Positions 8,481 to 19,874 of a stretch of DNA of 26,100 bases are shown here, piece by piece. The stretch covers positions 1 to 26,100 of the forward strand of contig VCMS01000393.1 of assembly GCA_022539475.1 (NCBI GenBank), read 5' to 3'. Below the pieces are notes generated by a model. It made no database searches, had not been told where the DNA came from, and was given only the letters and a program-made list of their open reading frames with translations. Within the stretch, counting starts at the first letter, position 1. Each line of letters begins with the position of its first letter. The DNA comes from Gracilaria domingensis. Taxonomy: Eukaryota; Rhodophyta; Florideophyceae; Gracilariales; Gracilariaceae. The position numbers were made by a program, and so were the translations under genes.

Positions 8481-8671
8481 CCCGTTAGCTAACTCTTCGC
8501 TCTTCGAAACATTCTCAAATGAACACTCATCTACTTACCATGTGTCCCCTACCTCACCAATACTCTCGATAACACGCATCAAACTGTCCCAAAAGCCCTA
8601 CGCATACGCATACAACATTATCTAGTTAGCATTCACATCAAAAGTCGAACAAAAAGCTCCTCAAACTTACC
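8481..8671. repeat. Direct repeat A, copy 2
   Basis: This is the partner of 7883-8070. It contains the exon at 8597-8539 and two GTAAGT donors on the minus strand (8538-8533 and 8671-8666). An extra G just before the donor side of the exon (GTAGGGGACACATG against GTAGGGACACATG) makes this exon one base longer than its partner. Confidence 0.85.
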
Positions 8672-8969
8672 CATAGGCCCCAGCCCAAGACATTCACGCT
8701 AACCACCTTCCAAATCCTCTCCGTGCGTCTCGCAAAATCACGTAACGTTCCGCAGTTAGACTTGGCAAACACCATTAGCATCAAAAGGTCTCACTTACAT
8801 TGAACCCATTCAGTACGCATCCCAAACATAAAAAACCTGAACTACTCCGGTTCCAATCCAAAGATTCCGCACGCTGTAGCTTCATGAACCTGTCGCGCTC
8901 ATTATTGCACATAGCCGCCGCCGCGCAAAAACACTGGTCAGAGTCGCGCATATTTGCCATATCAAACAT
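8539..8969 (-). CDS. Spliced gene, upstream tandem copy
   Basis: The ATG at 8969 opens an exon reading MFDMANMRDSDQCFCAAAAM, CNNERDRFMKLQRAESLDW and FLCLGCVLNGFN, ending at a GTAAGT donor (8798-8793). A middle exon, whose acceptor I cannot fix, ends at the GTAAGT donor 8671-8666. The next exon (8597-8539) follows TATGCGTAG and reads GFWDSLMRVIESIGEVGD before a GTAAGT donor at 8538-8533. Compared with the other copy, the last exon is 59 rather than 58 bases, so the frame of following sequence changes. The product is small, acidic to neutral and helical; the family is not recognised. The 5' exon looks intact here but carries a nonsense codon in the other copy, so this is the likelier functional one. 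Confidence 0.45.
8851..8927. repeat. Direct repeat B, copy 2
   Basis: This is the partner of 8395-8471 and lies inside the first exon of the upstream tandem gene copy. Confidence 0.85.
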
Positions 8970-10963
8970 TTACGCCTCGACTACCTGTTTCGCACGTTTC
9001 ACATCCCAGGACAGGACTCTGAGAGGCAACGCCACTGAAGCTCACAGAAGAAGAATTTCAATCGCAGCCACACTGTACGTCAATCATCGCCGGCAGCGTA
9101 ATGCGCCGTCCGCGAAAATTTTTGAAAGTTGTGTTCAGAAAAGTTCGAAATCCTCCCCACACTGAAAACATGCAGGGAAAGGGTTACGTAAAACATCTAC
9201 GTCGCACGGTTGGAGTTTCGGGTCCCTGTGAACCGCAGTTTCTAGAGGTGAGCCATCAATAAGTGGACCAAAAATTCGGGAGTTGTCGACAGCACCAGGT
9301 TGCCAGCTAGAAGGCCACGAGCCCGCACGATACCTGTACTAAGCGAAGAAAGACACACGCATGAGTCGATGTCAACTTGTGGACGCGCCGTTTTTGTATC
9401 TGCGCTCCGCTGTCTTTCGCGGTGAGCTGTCTAGCATACAGTACTAGTCCGACGCGGAGCGCGGAACGTCGATGACAGGGACAAGTTCTGACCAATTATA
9501 CGAATCATTTATTGTTGTTAATCGTGCCAGAGGACAATTATGTATGGTACCACCATCCACGAGGAGTCGCAAGTTACCATGTCTCGAGTTGCGGCGTAAG
9601 AATGCGAGCGACGGCAGCCTGCGCACTGTTTACAGTACGACGAGAAACGATAACATTTCTGAGATTCGTCAGTGTATCTATGAATAAGCGTGAGAGGCGA
9701 GCCTCTCTATATATTACGACACCGAGGCGGAACGCTACCGTCAGGGTGAGGAACAGGAACCGGGGCGCAATCCGACAGTGTTCGGAGGCTACTAAGTGAG
9801 TCTGTGTCATGCGGGTAGCATGAGAGGCAGATAATATATGCTACTCTCGCCCCTATGCTCGAGACGTACAGTGCGACGTTCTGCGTAACCGCCTTTCCCG
9901 TCCTGCCCGCTCGAGATGTTTTCGGTGGCCATTACGTATGAGTTGTGTGTGTCAATGCCACGGTGCCATCCGAGCGATGGAAACCTTAGTGATCTGAGCA
10001 TGACCGCTCCCCAGAAGAGACGTCTCTGGGCTAAGTACTTATTGACTGCATCACGAACACTAGACGCTCCTGACACAAATCAGTGATGGTCTCGTCTCTG
10101 TTCTAGCCGGTAGCCTCCGTCGGCGCGCAGTGTCGGGAACGAAGCGTCCTATTCACACTGTGCTAACGACGAGTAATGAGGGGCATCTATCACAAACATC
10201 CGTTCGCTGCTGGCGGGAACGTCAAAAACGAGTAGAACAAACTAGCTGTCGTAGCAGGTTTCCACGAGAGATGTCCGAGACGCCTCCATCCGACGCTCGA
10301 TCGAGCGAACCAAGACAACGAGCACCTCTCGGGACACGAGATTCATGACTCGTGGCTGATCGAATATAGTGTTAGCCGATGAGGTTGGGTGAAAACAGAT
10401 AGACCTTTGCATGACCACTCAAGGATGACGGCTTTGATACGCAGGATGGGCGAGCTGCCGTGCACGGTTCACGACATGACGATAACGAAGTGGCGAAGAA
10501 CACCGCCAGCGGCCGGACGTAATCGCTTGAGATTGTAGGCTTCCAGTGGCGAGCACACTCATACGAAAGATTGGCAACGACCCTAGTTTGGCTCGACGCG
10601 ACGCTCAAGCGGAGATTTCCTCAAAAGAATGATGTATGGCCGGTTCGCGAGGCAAACTGCGCAGTTTTCCGGGCGGTCGGGGAGTGAGACAACGGGGTTG
10701 CTGTGTACGCGCCCAACCACACAACGAGCCTTACGCGAACCGTGCATCAGGGGGTCGGGTAATACTGCCTGTGTCTGCCGGCTTATCTGGTGTGTCTGCG
10801 GTATGGGTGTCTCCGTGAAGCGCCGTGCGTCTACCTCGCGTATCCCGTGCGAAATCATTGCCGCCGGGCGACTGCGCTATTGATACCGGCTGACGACTGC
10901 CGTGTTTGAGATTGAACGGAGTGATTCATCACTTCCCACAGACGCTTCGCTGTGGCTTCTGAT
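8970..10963. other. No supported gene
   Basis: Open frames of 60-95 codons occur in several frames (for example 9512-9799 plus, 9807-10076 minus and 10583-10858 minus), but they overlap one another on both strands with Arg-rich, motif-free translations, as expected of GC-rich non-coding DNA. The minus-strand gene family may have its promoter in 8970-9200. No RNA gene or long repeat was seen. Confidence 0.3.
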
Positions 10964-11752
10964 CTATCGTTGGTGTGCGTGAGAAGCGGCGATTACTGTT
11001 GCTGCGTCTCGAACGCTCCTTCTTTTGACTTCTTTAACGCGTCCAAGCAGCGCCTCATACTCCTGGTTCTTCTTCAGAAAAATGTGATGTAGTCCCCAAC
11101 CCCTCCGATTTCCTCACCAAAAAATCTCCCTCATTGAGCGCGTTTACGCCCTTTTGCACGTGAGACTGAGACTGGCTTTCCTTCACCATGTTGCCTACCT
11201 TCCCAAGGATGTGACCCATTCTTGTTCTTCGCCTCTCCGAAATCATTTGCGCCTCTGTATCGGTTTCACAAGGATTGAAACCGCATTGTAGCGTCAGCTG
11301 AGCGATCTTGAAGCTGAACCAAATTCTCCCGAAGCCCTTCCACTTCCCCCTTTTTCAGCGTCACCGTCTTCACTAGATTTTGGAGGTCTCTTGCATGTGT
11401 CTCATACCAACTCGAGAGTTGCTGGATTCCTGTGACAAAGAGCCCTGCGTGAGGTAGAAACAACCAGAACCCTTCAGGCTTTGCTCGCCCGTCTCTGCCT
11501 GTCCTTCCGAAGCCTTTGCAGTCTCCTTGTCTTCTTTCATCTGCGCTCCACCTTGCCCTTATTTATCACGCTGCATACCATTTCTTCCCGACAAACTTCA
11601 CCGTAGAATTCCCACCTGTTCCTGAGCTGCTCGGAGAACTGCGGGAACTGGATCTTCACCCCTCTTTTCAAGAACGGGACAGCCTGGCTGGCACATTCAT
11701 CTTTATCGAAGTAATTGTACGCTCCCACGCGAAGACCATGCGTTGATACCAT
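10964..11752 (-). pseudogene. Decayed coiled-coil protein gene, unknown family
   Basis: Minus-strand pieces in changing frames read on from one another. From 11752: YFDKDECASQAVPFLKRGVK, FPQFSEQLRNRWEFYGEV. Near 11540 a new frame gives QMKEDKETAKASEGQAETGE. From 11463 another gives SSWYETHARDLQNLVKTV, LKKGEVEGLRENLVQLQDRS. From 11246 comes MGHILGKVGNMVKESQSQS. The last piece, ending at 10964, reads IFLKKNQEYEALLGRVKEV then KRRSVRDAATVIAAS. The heptad-like pattern suggests coiled coil. It resembles the remnant at 2519-3202 in style but I could not align the two. At least four frame changes within 0.8 kb point to a pseudogene, although introns could explain some. Confidence 0.45.
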
Positions 11753-13727
11753 GATCGAATCTCATGAAATCTCCCTTGATCTACTGTTAGCCATCTGCGG
11801 ATATCACTGTGATAAGTCTTCGGCTGCGGGGGACATCTTCGCTGACATTTTCTCTCGATATAGTCGGTATTGAAGACCGAGAACACTGCGCCATATCAGA
11901 TCCCAAGAGGACGCCGGGTTGATCCGTATTCCTTCATTCGCTGCCTTGTAGGCCGCCCGTGCGTATTGCAAGTGGAGTTAGGAGGCACAACAACCACAGT
12001 GGAAACCTGGGTGGTTGCTGTTTGCTGGCTTCGCATCTAAGACGACGTTTCACATCCCACTGTACTTGAGTACACGAGAACCATAGTGATAGGATAAAAC
12101 GCTTCAACTTTCATTAGAGTAGCGCAAGAGTAGCCAGAAGGAAACCCAGCTGGTGAGAACAATGCCGATAGAAACGAAAAGGGAAAAAGTTATGCTATGA
12201 GAAGATCATAAGAGAGGCAAAGATTTACCTGTTACTGTACGTGTTGCAAGGCGTTGCGGGTGGATTTTTCCGGTAAAAGGCGTGGGGGTTAACCGGGGCG
12301 CTCGAGAAGAACGAGGACCTTTCGCAGAAAGATTAAGAATTGGGTCGATAAAGAAAGAAACGAGAATCACCCGGCAACGGGCTAATTGAAGCAAGAAGAA
12401 GCAAAAGGAAAGAAGGAAGAGAAAAAGGAATACGAAAAACTTTTTGTACGTGGAATGACACCTAAATCTCAAAAGTACGGAGAATGGAATGTGGAGAAAG
12501 ATTATGACTTCAGTTAAAGAATCAGGGCAACACCCATGACGTGGATGACAGAAACATGCGGCGTCGGCCGCAGACGGGAGAATGAAGCCGGAGCCGATAC
12601 GCATGGATAGAGTGGGCGGGACTAGCCGATGAAGGGAAATGTTGTGGGCACTCATGTTGCGGCTGAAAGTCTACCCAAGAGTCTCGGCAAAACGCGCGGA
12701 GTTAGCGTTTCGGTTGACGGAGAAATGAGAAGCGCCAAGCGTCTAGCGGATGGTGCTGCCCTGGATCCATTTTTGAGACAAAGTAGAGTGATTCAAAGTG
12801 AAAGTCCGGATTTCCAGAAATATTCCAAAGCATTGTCTCAAAGTGGGAATGCAGTTCAAAATCCCAATACTCACGTTCTGTGTTTACACAATTTGTGCTT
12901 AAACTAGTCAAATCCCAAATTTGAGGTAAATTTGGTACAAGATAAGAGCAAGATTGGTTAGACTTGTTTGATGGCTGGCTCTACGCGATGTTCAATCCAT
13001 AACAGTTGACTTTCGCCTTACAACACCAATGTCCGACCATGGAGCTCGGCAGGAAAAGAAAGGAGCCAAGCGGAAGCTATGTGCTATAAACAAGAGAACA
13101 AGAACATTCGTACACCGATAATTCTGGCTTCTGCATCAGGACGAACACGAGTTGGATGAAACACGCAATCATCTCCTCCTAGAAAGAAGAAGTGTAGATG
13201 GAAAGTACCCGGGGTACTTCATGAAAACCCTCGCAACAAGAAGAAACACAAACGCTGATACGTCACCGAGTTTGTCCATTTTTACTGCGTTCCTTCCCAG
13301 AGGTCAGGCCATAGGCGACAACGGTTACAGAACGATAACGAGGAAGAAAATTGATTTTCAGCCCAACATCCATTGGGAATTTGGGAATGGTTATTTGAAA
13401 AGATCAACGTCATTTCATGATTGTTCCATGCCCGTTTTTCCCCACGATGATTGCTCCAAAATTCTTATGTCAGCGGAATGAGATATATTGATAAGACGAA
13501 TTTTCATACTTCTTTTTCTTCCATCTCCTTCGTTAATCACTCTGAATTAAATGGGATTACAATCGAAATGTGCTTCCAGAAGTAGTTGTTCAAGAAAACC
13601 TTTTTCAAGCTTGTGCTAACGAATTTAGAGGGCTAAGTGCTTTCCTCTACCAAAACCTCAGAACTAGCTAGTGTGTCACAGAAGAACTGTAGAAAAAGCT
13701 TATTAGCAATTGACCTATTAGGAGCCT
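11753..13727. other. No supported gene
   Basis: The stretch holds a purine-rich segment near 12380-12440 that makes the opposite strand translate as a Phe/Leu-rich pseudo-membrane protein (12206-12655). Other frames (11668-11886 minus, 12629-12907 plus, 13152-13481 plus) lack motifs. A short perfect inverted pair CCAAATTT / AAATTTGG sits near 12914-12934. Confidence 0.3.
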
Positions 13728-13750
13728 CTGTCTCTAGCTACTAGAGACAG
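13728..13750. repeat. Perfect 10-bp hairpin with 3-base loop
   Basis: CTGTCTCTAG (13728-13737), loop CTA, then its exact reverse complement (13741-13750). There is no T-run behind it, so it is not a bacterial-type terminator. It lies just before the coding remnant at 13809 and could mark a transposon footprint or foldback. Confidence 0.7.
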
Positions 13751-13808
13751 ATGCGGCACTTTGCTTCAAAAGAAGGTCATTGGCACAAAATAGAATTCGC
13801 CTGGAATT

Positions 13809-14713
13809 GTGGTCGTGAAGGCGAGTGTGATGCAGCGAAAGGAAGATCTAAGGACCATAGAGAGTGCCCGGTATGCGGAGGTAGCACACTGGCAAGGGAT
13901 GGGGGAGCTCCAAGTTTTGGTAAACATGAGCCATCTTCGGGCTATTGCAGATTGGGCATTATGTCGCGCGAAGAATCCTTTGCCTCGAGAGGATTCCGCA
14001 ATAAACGGATAGGGGGAGTGCCGAAAGAAGCTCAGCAATCGACATCTGGAGTGCAAAAACGCTCTCTTATGATTTCTTTCACGAAGTGTCGAGTATATTC
14101 CAGCGCATCTGTACTCCAACTTTACCATCGGAGAAAGTATGTCTGAGGACCGACGGAGAATTATTGGTATATTTTAACTCCCACTTTTATCCACAGATGG
14201 CTCTCGACGTTGCACGATGGAGGAACCGAAGTTATTGAAGCGCGTTATAACTTCTTTGACGCTTCTCGTGCCAACAGTTGGCTTAACTTCTCTCAAAGGA
14301 TCGGAGAGCAAAGTGTCGCAACAACGACGTGAATTTTATTTTGATATATTTTTCCTGAATCAACACCAGCATCGAATGAATACCCTCTTTTTGATACTGT
14401 TTCTACATGGTTCTCTCTTGGGATGCTGTCTATCTTAGATTTTGAGAATTTAGGGAAATCCGGCTACTTGCCATGCCATTTGAACAATACGAACTCGACG
14501 GTAAGAAGGTGTACGTCCACGTTTCTGTTCCACCGCTGGACTGGGCCGCTGCATCAAAAGATTCTGGCGCTATGGGACATACCGGAACCTAGTCCCTCGC
14601 AGATATTGTCTCCCAGGAGGAAAAAAAAATTACCGTTTCCTTCGTTTGAAGCATACTTGAGAGTGTCATCCCTGAGATCCCCAAAAAGAATTATCGAAGG
14701 CGGAGTGATGTAA
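13809..14713 (+). pseudogene. Decayed gene of unknown function
   Basis: Three frames are used in turn. The first (13809-14013) contains EVAHWQGMGELQVLVNMSHL and ADWALCRAKNPLPRED. The second (about 14007-14238) reads LSYDFFHEVSSIFQRI, PSEKVCLRTDGELLVYF and HFYPQMALDVARWRN. The third begins at 14216 with DGGTEVIEARYNFFDASRA, WLNFSQRIGEQS, meets stops at 14330 and 14342, then is open to 14713: PESTPASNEYPLFDTVSTWF, SLGMLSILDFENLGKSGYL. Near 14470-14580 a rival frame (MPFEQYELDGKKVYVHVSVP) is just as protein-like, so a further shift is likely there. The text looks like a soluble enzyme or structural protein but no family was recognised. The many breaks indicate a pseudogene. Confidence 0.45.
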
Positions 14714-15200
14714 ATCGCTCTCGCCGGAAAATAAGGCGCGAACGAAGAATATCGTCCCGTTGACATTCATACACATCGAGGGCACCAACCACGAGGAAAG
14801 AAAAAGATATAAAATTCTCCACTGAAAAGACTAGATACAGCTGAAATTGGATGCAATTTTGGTGACAATAGAAAGCGGGTATTCGACGGATAGTAGGCCA
14901 CGAGCGATAAAAGAAAAAGATTTTGCGTTCTACGGTAAGCTTTCATATGGAGCGCCAAGTACTCATTTCCTTATGACCGATAATTGCAATTGGATACTCA
15001 TCGGATGGGAACCAAGCAAGTCGCAAAAGTTAAATGGTGGACTTCACAAGAACCATGAGAAGAGCGCATATGCCCAAAATTGGCTACTCAACGATTTGTC
15101 CTGAAAAATAATAGAGGAAGATTGCAGCCGAGCATCGAGCGCATACAGGCTTTCATGGTAAGCACCCGACTTTACCATGTGAGTGTATGAAAATAACAGG
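14714..15200. other. Uncertain coding remains
   Basis: A plus-strand frame at 14847-15104 (containing FAFYGKLSYGAPSTHFLM and NWILIGWEPSKSQK) has some protein character and might be a further piece of the preceding remnant. An 8-bp inverted pair CATGGTAA / TTACCATG lies near 15154-15180. Confidence 0.2.
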
Positions 15201-15775
15201 CTAGACCTTTAAAAGGGAGGACTCGACTGAGATGTATTTCTTGCTCATACCTTCATCGTTTTCAATGTAGCAGCCAATCAAACATAGATCAGGCCTGGTG
15301 GCTTTCCACGGTCGAGGGATGTTCCGGATTTCATTAATATCGATGCGACGAAAAGCGGTTTTTGATCGCAACATGTGTAAAGAAGGCATACGTTCGATGT
15401 CGTTCACGAGGTTCCTCAAGGCGGGCCCTTCCGATCATGCTGTTCACCCCATCCACACAATTGCAAACTCCACTTACCTATCTTCCTGAAAGAGTTGCGG
15501 CCTCTTTCTGTCCACTTTCTCAGTTCTTAATTGAGGAGGCTTCTTTGGCGATATGGAAGACGATATGGCAAAGCAGATACGAACTTGTGAACTCTCTTCA
15601 CTTTATTTTCCACAGAAAAGACAAACCGTCTTTTCGCGTTGGTAAGACTTATAGAATGATAGCCATTGCTCCCAGAAGATATCTGAGTGAAGCCCAAATC
15701 TGAATATCGACACGGATACAGCGAGAGGATTCTGAGTACATCTAATGTATTCCTCTGCGCGCTTGATGAAGACAT
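15201..15775 (-). pseudogene. Minus-strand gene remnant, unknown family
   Basis: From 15773 the minus strand reads VFIKRAEEYIRCTQNPLAVS, IFRFGLHSDIFWEQWLSFY and REKTVCLFCGK, meets a TAA at 15605-15603, then continues in frame with PQLRTEKVDRKRPQLFQED up to a GTAAGT donor at 15477-15472. After a possible short intron, the frame ending at 15201 reads LRNLVNDIERMPSLHML, RSKTAFRRIDINEIRNI and WKATRPDLCLIGCYIE. The second part is mildly LRR-like. Competing frames on the plus strand (15362-15703) are less protein-like but cannot be excluded. No function is assigned. Confidence 0.35.
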
Positions 15776-16100
15776 GGTGCGTATTAAAGTTTTAGAGTAC
15801 AGGAAAAGGTAGCTGTTAGCGGAGTTTTTTAACGAATGCGATCAATGCGACAGTCACATCATAGTTCGTGAAGGAAAATGATCTTTCCTCAGAAATACCC
15901 ACCGAATTACGATCACTCTATCCATTTTCGTAGAAGGTATACCACAACAGGTCGAAAATCCTCCAACTGGTATGCGGACTAGTGCTTACAAAGTCCACGT
16001 TGAAAACTCGAGAGAATCAAATTGATGAAGGACCCCTGGCGCCGATTAGGTTTCCCTGCGATACCCTTGGATCGCCTCGGGCAGATGAGGATAAGATTGT

Positions 16101-16532
16101 GTGTATTTTGCTGACAATGAGCCTTGCGCGCCACGAGAGATTTTGAAGGTGAGGCAGCGGATGATGTATACGGGAAATGCATCCACGGCTCTTCTCCAAT
16201 TCCAAGTGCCTGAAGATCTCGGGCGTTCATTAATAAAGATTCCTTGGACGTGTATAATACAGGAAGATATTCGACAACTAGTGATAACCGAGAAAGTATG
16301 AAAGAATCAGTTCACTTGTTCAAGGAAGCCGCAAAACCGGTGTTTGTGCCCTGTCGGATTCTTTGGGGATCTTGTTGTTATTACCTGGAGTATGGCGCCT
16401 TCACTGATGAATGTAGTTCTTCTATACGAAAGGAACCGCGGAGCTTCGGATCACGAAATAGATGCCCTCAAAGCAAATGCGTGTATCATTGGATTTCTAG
16501 AAGGAATGCCAAGTACGTCCTATATTTTCTGA
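16101..16532 (+). pseudogene. Possible coding remnant with one in-frame stop
   Basis: A single plus-strand frame, broken once near 16299-16301, reads APREILKVRQRMMYTGNAST, then after the stop CPVGFFGDLVVITWSMAPSL, MNVVLLYERNRGASDHEI and DALKANACIIGFLEG. Another overlapping frame (16244-16672) is also open, and a third reads LDYAEITFGSPKWIAHKQP near 16680-16735. I cannot tell which is real or what it encodes. Confidence 0.25.
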
Positions 16533-16883
16533 CACTTCATAGACGAGAGCACACCCGTTCTCCCTTTGGACCGAAAGAAGTTCAATTGCATTCGCAGAAT
16601 TCAACAACAACAAATACTAGAATAACGAGAGAGGATGTATGGCTCTCGAGGAAATATGCTTCTCCAGTATAATCGAAAGCTTGATTATGCGGAGATAACT
16701 TTCGGGTCACCAAAGTGGATTGCTCATAAACAACCATAATTGTGATACCCGAAGCTAACAGACAATTCTCAAAGCGAAGTCAGGTAAAGAGAATTTTGAA
16801 GGGTTCCGAAAAGTATATAGAGATAATACAAGTTTATCTGTTCAGCGAAGAGCAATCAACAAGATAATTGGAAATGGTATATT

Positions 16884-17190
16884 TCAGGGAAAACAGGGCA
16901 ATCTTTTGTTCCAATAGTTATCTATTTGCCGTGCTAGGACAGACAAGCAGATGATATTAGGAACTTTCATTTTGAGGTGACGTAGGATAGTATTCTCTCG
17001 GCTTAGAGTTGTTCCGAAAACTTCGAATGAGGAGTAGGTCGTCATACAGAACAAGATATCAGTAAGGGTGGTGAAAAACGCTGAAGCGCTTTGCGGGAGA
17101 TCAATCATTTCCCCGCCATTCCAAGGAAGAGATGGAGACCGACGATTGAATCAAGCTCGGGCTTTTCAAAAATGTGGTCTGCGACCTGCA
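16884..17190 (-). pseudogene. Possible coding remnant
   Basis: On the minus strand, HIFEKPELDSIVGLHLFLGM (about 17185-17115) is followed one frame over by LPQSASAFFTTLTDILFCM, TYSSFEVFGTTLSRENTIL and RHLKMKVPNIICLSVLARQI down to 16884. The join needs a frame change near 17110. No family was recognised. Confidence 0.25.
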
Positions 17191-19688
17191 AACGTTTGAC
17201 AGATTACAAGTTGTGCTAGTATGGGATCACAGACTGAAATATCCACGAATCTCACGACGTATGGTGTAGTGGGGTTCACGTAGTCCACAGCCGTCTCATG
17301 CCTTAGAGTGACATGCCAGGGCTAGCCCACTTTATCGCAGGAAGAAACGAGCTCTCTGTACAAGAAAGAGTACGGTTGGTTCCGAGTCACACCGGTAAAC
17401 TTCGGTTCCTGTTTGCGCTAACCGCTGTAACATATTGGTTCTGGTCTTTTTTATATCTTGATCATGTAATTTTGGGTGTATCCAATGTCCCTGTCGTATG
17501 GGGACATGTTTGACCAAGAATTATCCTAGCGCGGTGTGGATGCGGAAGGGTTCTTTACTATTATCCTCTCAACTCTTATCCCCCACTCACGTGAAGAAAG
17601 GAGAGTACATATCCAGCATAGTACGTTCAGTATTCCATTGGGAAAAACAATTCTTTGTTCCGCGGCATGCAACGTAATAGAAAAATTTGCACTTGCATAA
17701 GAATCTGTGGAGCAATATATCAAGCCACATTAGTCCTATGTAGTGAGTAACGAAGAGAAGTCACGTGGAATTGTGTGGTGGGTGTTCTTAACCCGTCCAT
17801 CGGGGAGACCCAAGCCTGCAATTTACCAAAGCTATGAAGCGATTCGGTTAAAAACTGGAGAGAAAAGTCCAAACAGGGCAAAGTAAAAATGCTTCTATTC
17901 ACGAACCAAGAAACAAATTACAGAGAGAATCCGAATCGTGCTGAGGTCCAAAGCGCTCCGTCAAAACGAAAAATGCAGCGACGTCAATTTATCTCTCTAT
18001 TTAATAACAGCAGAAGGCTGAAGTAATATATATATATATCTCTATCTATAACTAAGGACGCTGTGATCCAAATATAGAGCAGGGCCAGTATTACTGGCTG
18101 TTTCAAATTCATTTTTGCGGGTGGAGTTTCTCTCTGATCCTAGTAAGTCGCCAACAAGCGAGATGTTCATCTCTCTCTATCTACTATATTGATCCAAATA
18201 GTGAAAAGTGTGAATAGTGCCGGGGAAGAATATTCTGCTCCATCAGAGAGATCGAGGCCTCAAATGCTATTCCAGTGTATTTGGTACGAGATCCATGTTG
18301 ATGACGGCGGGACCGGTGGGTGTGTTCGAGCGTTGTCTTTCCATCATTTTGCCTGATCCAGTTGTTGAGATTGCCTTGCAGTAGTAGTCGGTGTAGCGTG
18401 TGGGACGGAGTGTGTGGGTAAGTGTCGAGACTGAGCGTGATATACAAGTTGCTGTAGGGCGTAGGGGCGAAGTGCGAGCGAAGAAATTTGGGCCCTCTGG
18501 TGTGCAAGAGTTTGTCGGGATATTTGAACATAGTCTAAGGTGGTATTCTAAGACGAAGATCAGAGGTTGCTCTAGTAAGATGAGGATAGTAGGAGGCTAG
18601 TGCAGCATGTACCTCGTCCCGTGATTATCTTGAGATCTGGACAATCGCAAGAGATTGCCCAAGACTCTCTAGTTCAAGAAGTTTGATTGTGTGTTGACGC
18701 CTTTGGGACCAGAAAAAAGCTTCCGAAAGTGACACCGATGCATTTGAACCAAATGAAGCGCCAGGTTCCGGATTTGGCCAGAGCAAGTGAAAGCCCAGGG
18801 GGAATGGGCCAATTCTCTCCGCATGCTGCAGTTTGAGTTCGTAGGCGAACCTATAGCATCTGATTGGTTTAAATGCTATCTTTAACCGTTACAAGTTTGA
18901 AAGGCCATCGTTCTGGTCTCGGTATTCACAGGACAAGTGAACAAGAATAATCGTAGCCTTTTTCGTGGACCAAAATACAAAACCATCCTACCAGGGGACT
19001 AGTCGGAGACAGAACTGTGGTGGTAGCTCGAGTTTGTAACGGGAACACCGCAAAATACAAGACACCTTTTTGTGTGTCATAGAGCCAAATATTAGGATCA
19101 TGCCTCATGGCATTTTTTCATTACGGTGCAAGCAATAAAGCTTTCACATTAACTTCGTTGGTTGCACCTGCGAACACCGACGACATCATGATTTCTGTTC
19201 AGAGTCGCTGAGTTTATCTGTCCTGCATACCTCCGTGTCGTTGATGCAACACCAGTAATTTTTTGTATGGTCTTTTGAGGTCACCGGAATAAATATGATC
19301 ATTTATTCTATAATATATCTCTATTATGATGAAGCCACATCATCCCAGATGAGCACATCGTGTCAATATCCAGCGATCTGTTGAATTTGTCATGAAGCAA
19401 GTTTGTGTTCCGAAAACACTGGGGTCCAAGGAACTGAAATAATTATGAAGCATTATCAGCAAGGATGTCATTCGATTGAGCGTGTATACATTAAGAGGTA
19501 GCTAGCACGATGTGTCTTGGAACCGATGAGCCGGCAACTATGAACGGCCCGCCTGTGTGGTCAGAACGATGCTGTTTTGGGGCGCATAAAGGCGAGGATT
19601 TGCTTGCGACTTTGAGATGACAAGTTGCACTAAAAGGCGACGATAGCCTCCTGTTTGAGGCGATTGAACGCTGCTCTCGCAGCCTTAG
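17191..19688. other. No supported gene; AT microsatellite
   Basis: About 2.5 kb without a defensible gene. The plus frame at 17313-17513 has a hydrophobic segment but nothing else to support it. An (AT)7 run lies at 18026-18039, beside CTCTATCTATA-type low complexity that recurs near 18170-18185. Frames at 18184-18531 (minus) and 18926-19108 (minus) carry no motif. Confidence 0.3.
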
Positions 19689-19874
19689 TGCAGTATACAT
19701 AAGAGGACGAACGCAAAAAGCACATCGCTTGGACTCGCTACGGATGACTTCGAAATCCTGTCAGCAATGTTGGGATGCCACCAGACGGGCCCCGGTAGGT
19801 TCATAGTTGAGGACAGAACAGGTTTCCACCAACATGCGACTTCACTGCCCTTTGTGGTAGAAGAGAGTATATAG
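19689..19874 (+). pseudogene. Fragment resembling DNA polymerase epsilon subunit 2
   Basis: This 61-codon plus frame lies between stops and contains TDDFEILSAMLGCHQTGPGR, then FIVEDRTGFHQHATSLPF and VVEESI. DNA polymerase epsilon B-subunits (Dpb2/POLE2) have an OB-fold with the order LGML-x-Q-(x)n-G-x-(F/Y)-x-(V/L)ED-x-TG, then a short acidic linker and a GLF-x-EG-like strand; the fragment follows that order with a shortened linker. The rest of such a protein, including the phosphoesterase-like domain, was not found nearby, so at best this is an isolated exon or relic. The opposite strand also has open frames here, and the match was made from memory. Confidence 0.3.

Noticed and set aside
12206..12655. 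Minus-strand 149-codon frame with a hydrophobic Phe/Leu-rich segment, like a membrane protein
   Set aside because: The hydrophobic part comes from a purine-rich tract on the plus strand; low-complexity DNA of this kind gives such a translation by chance.
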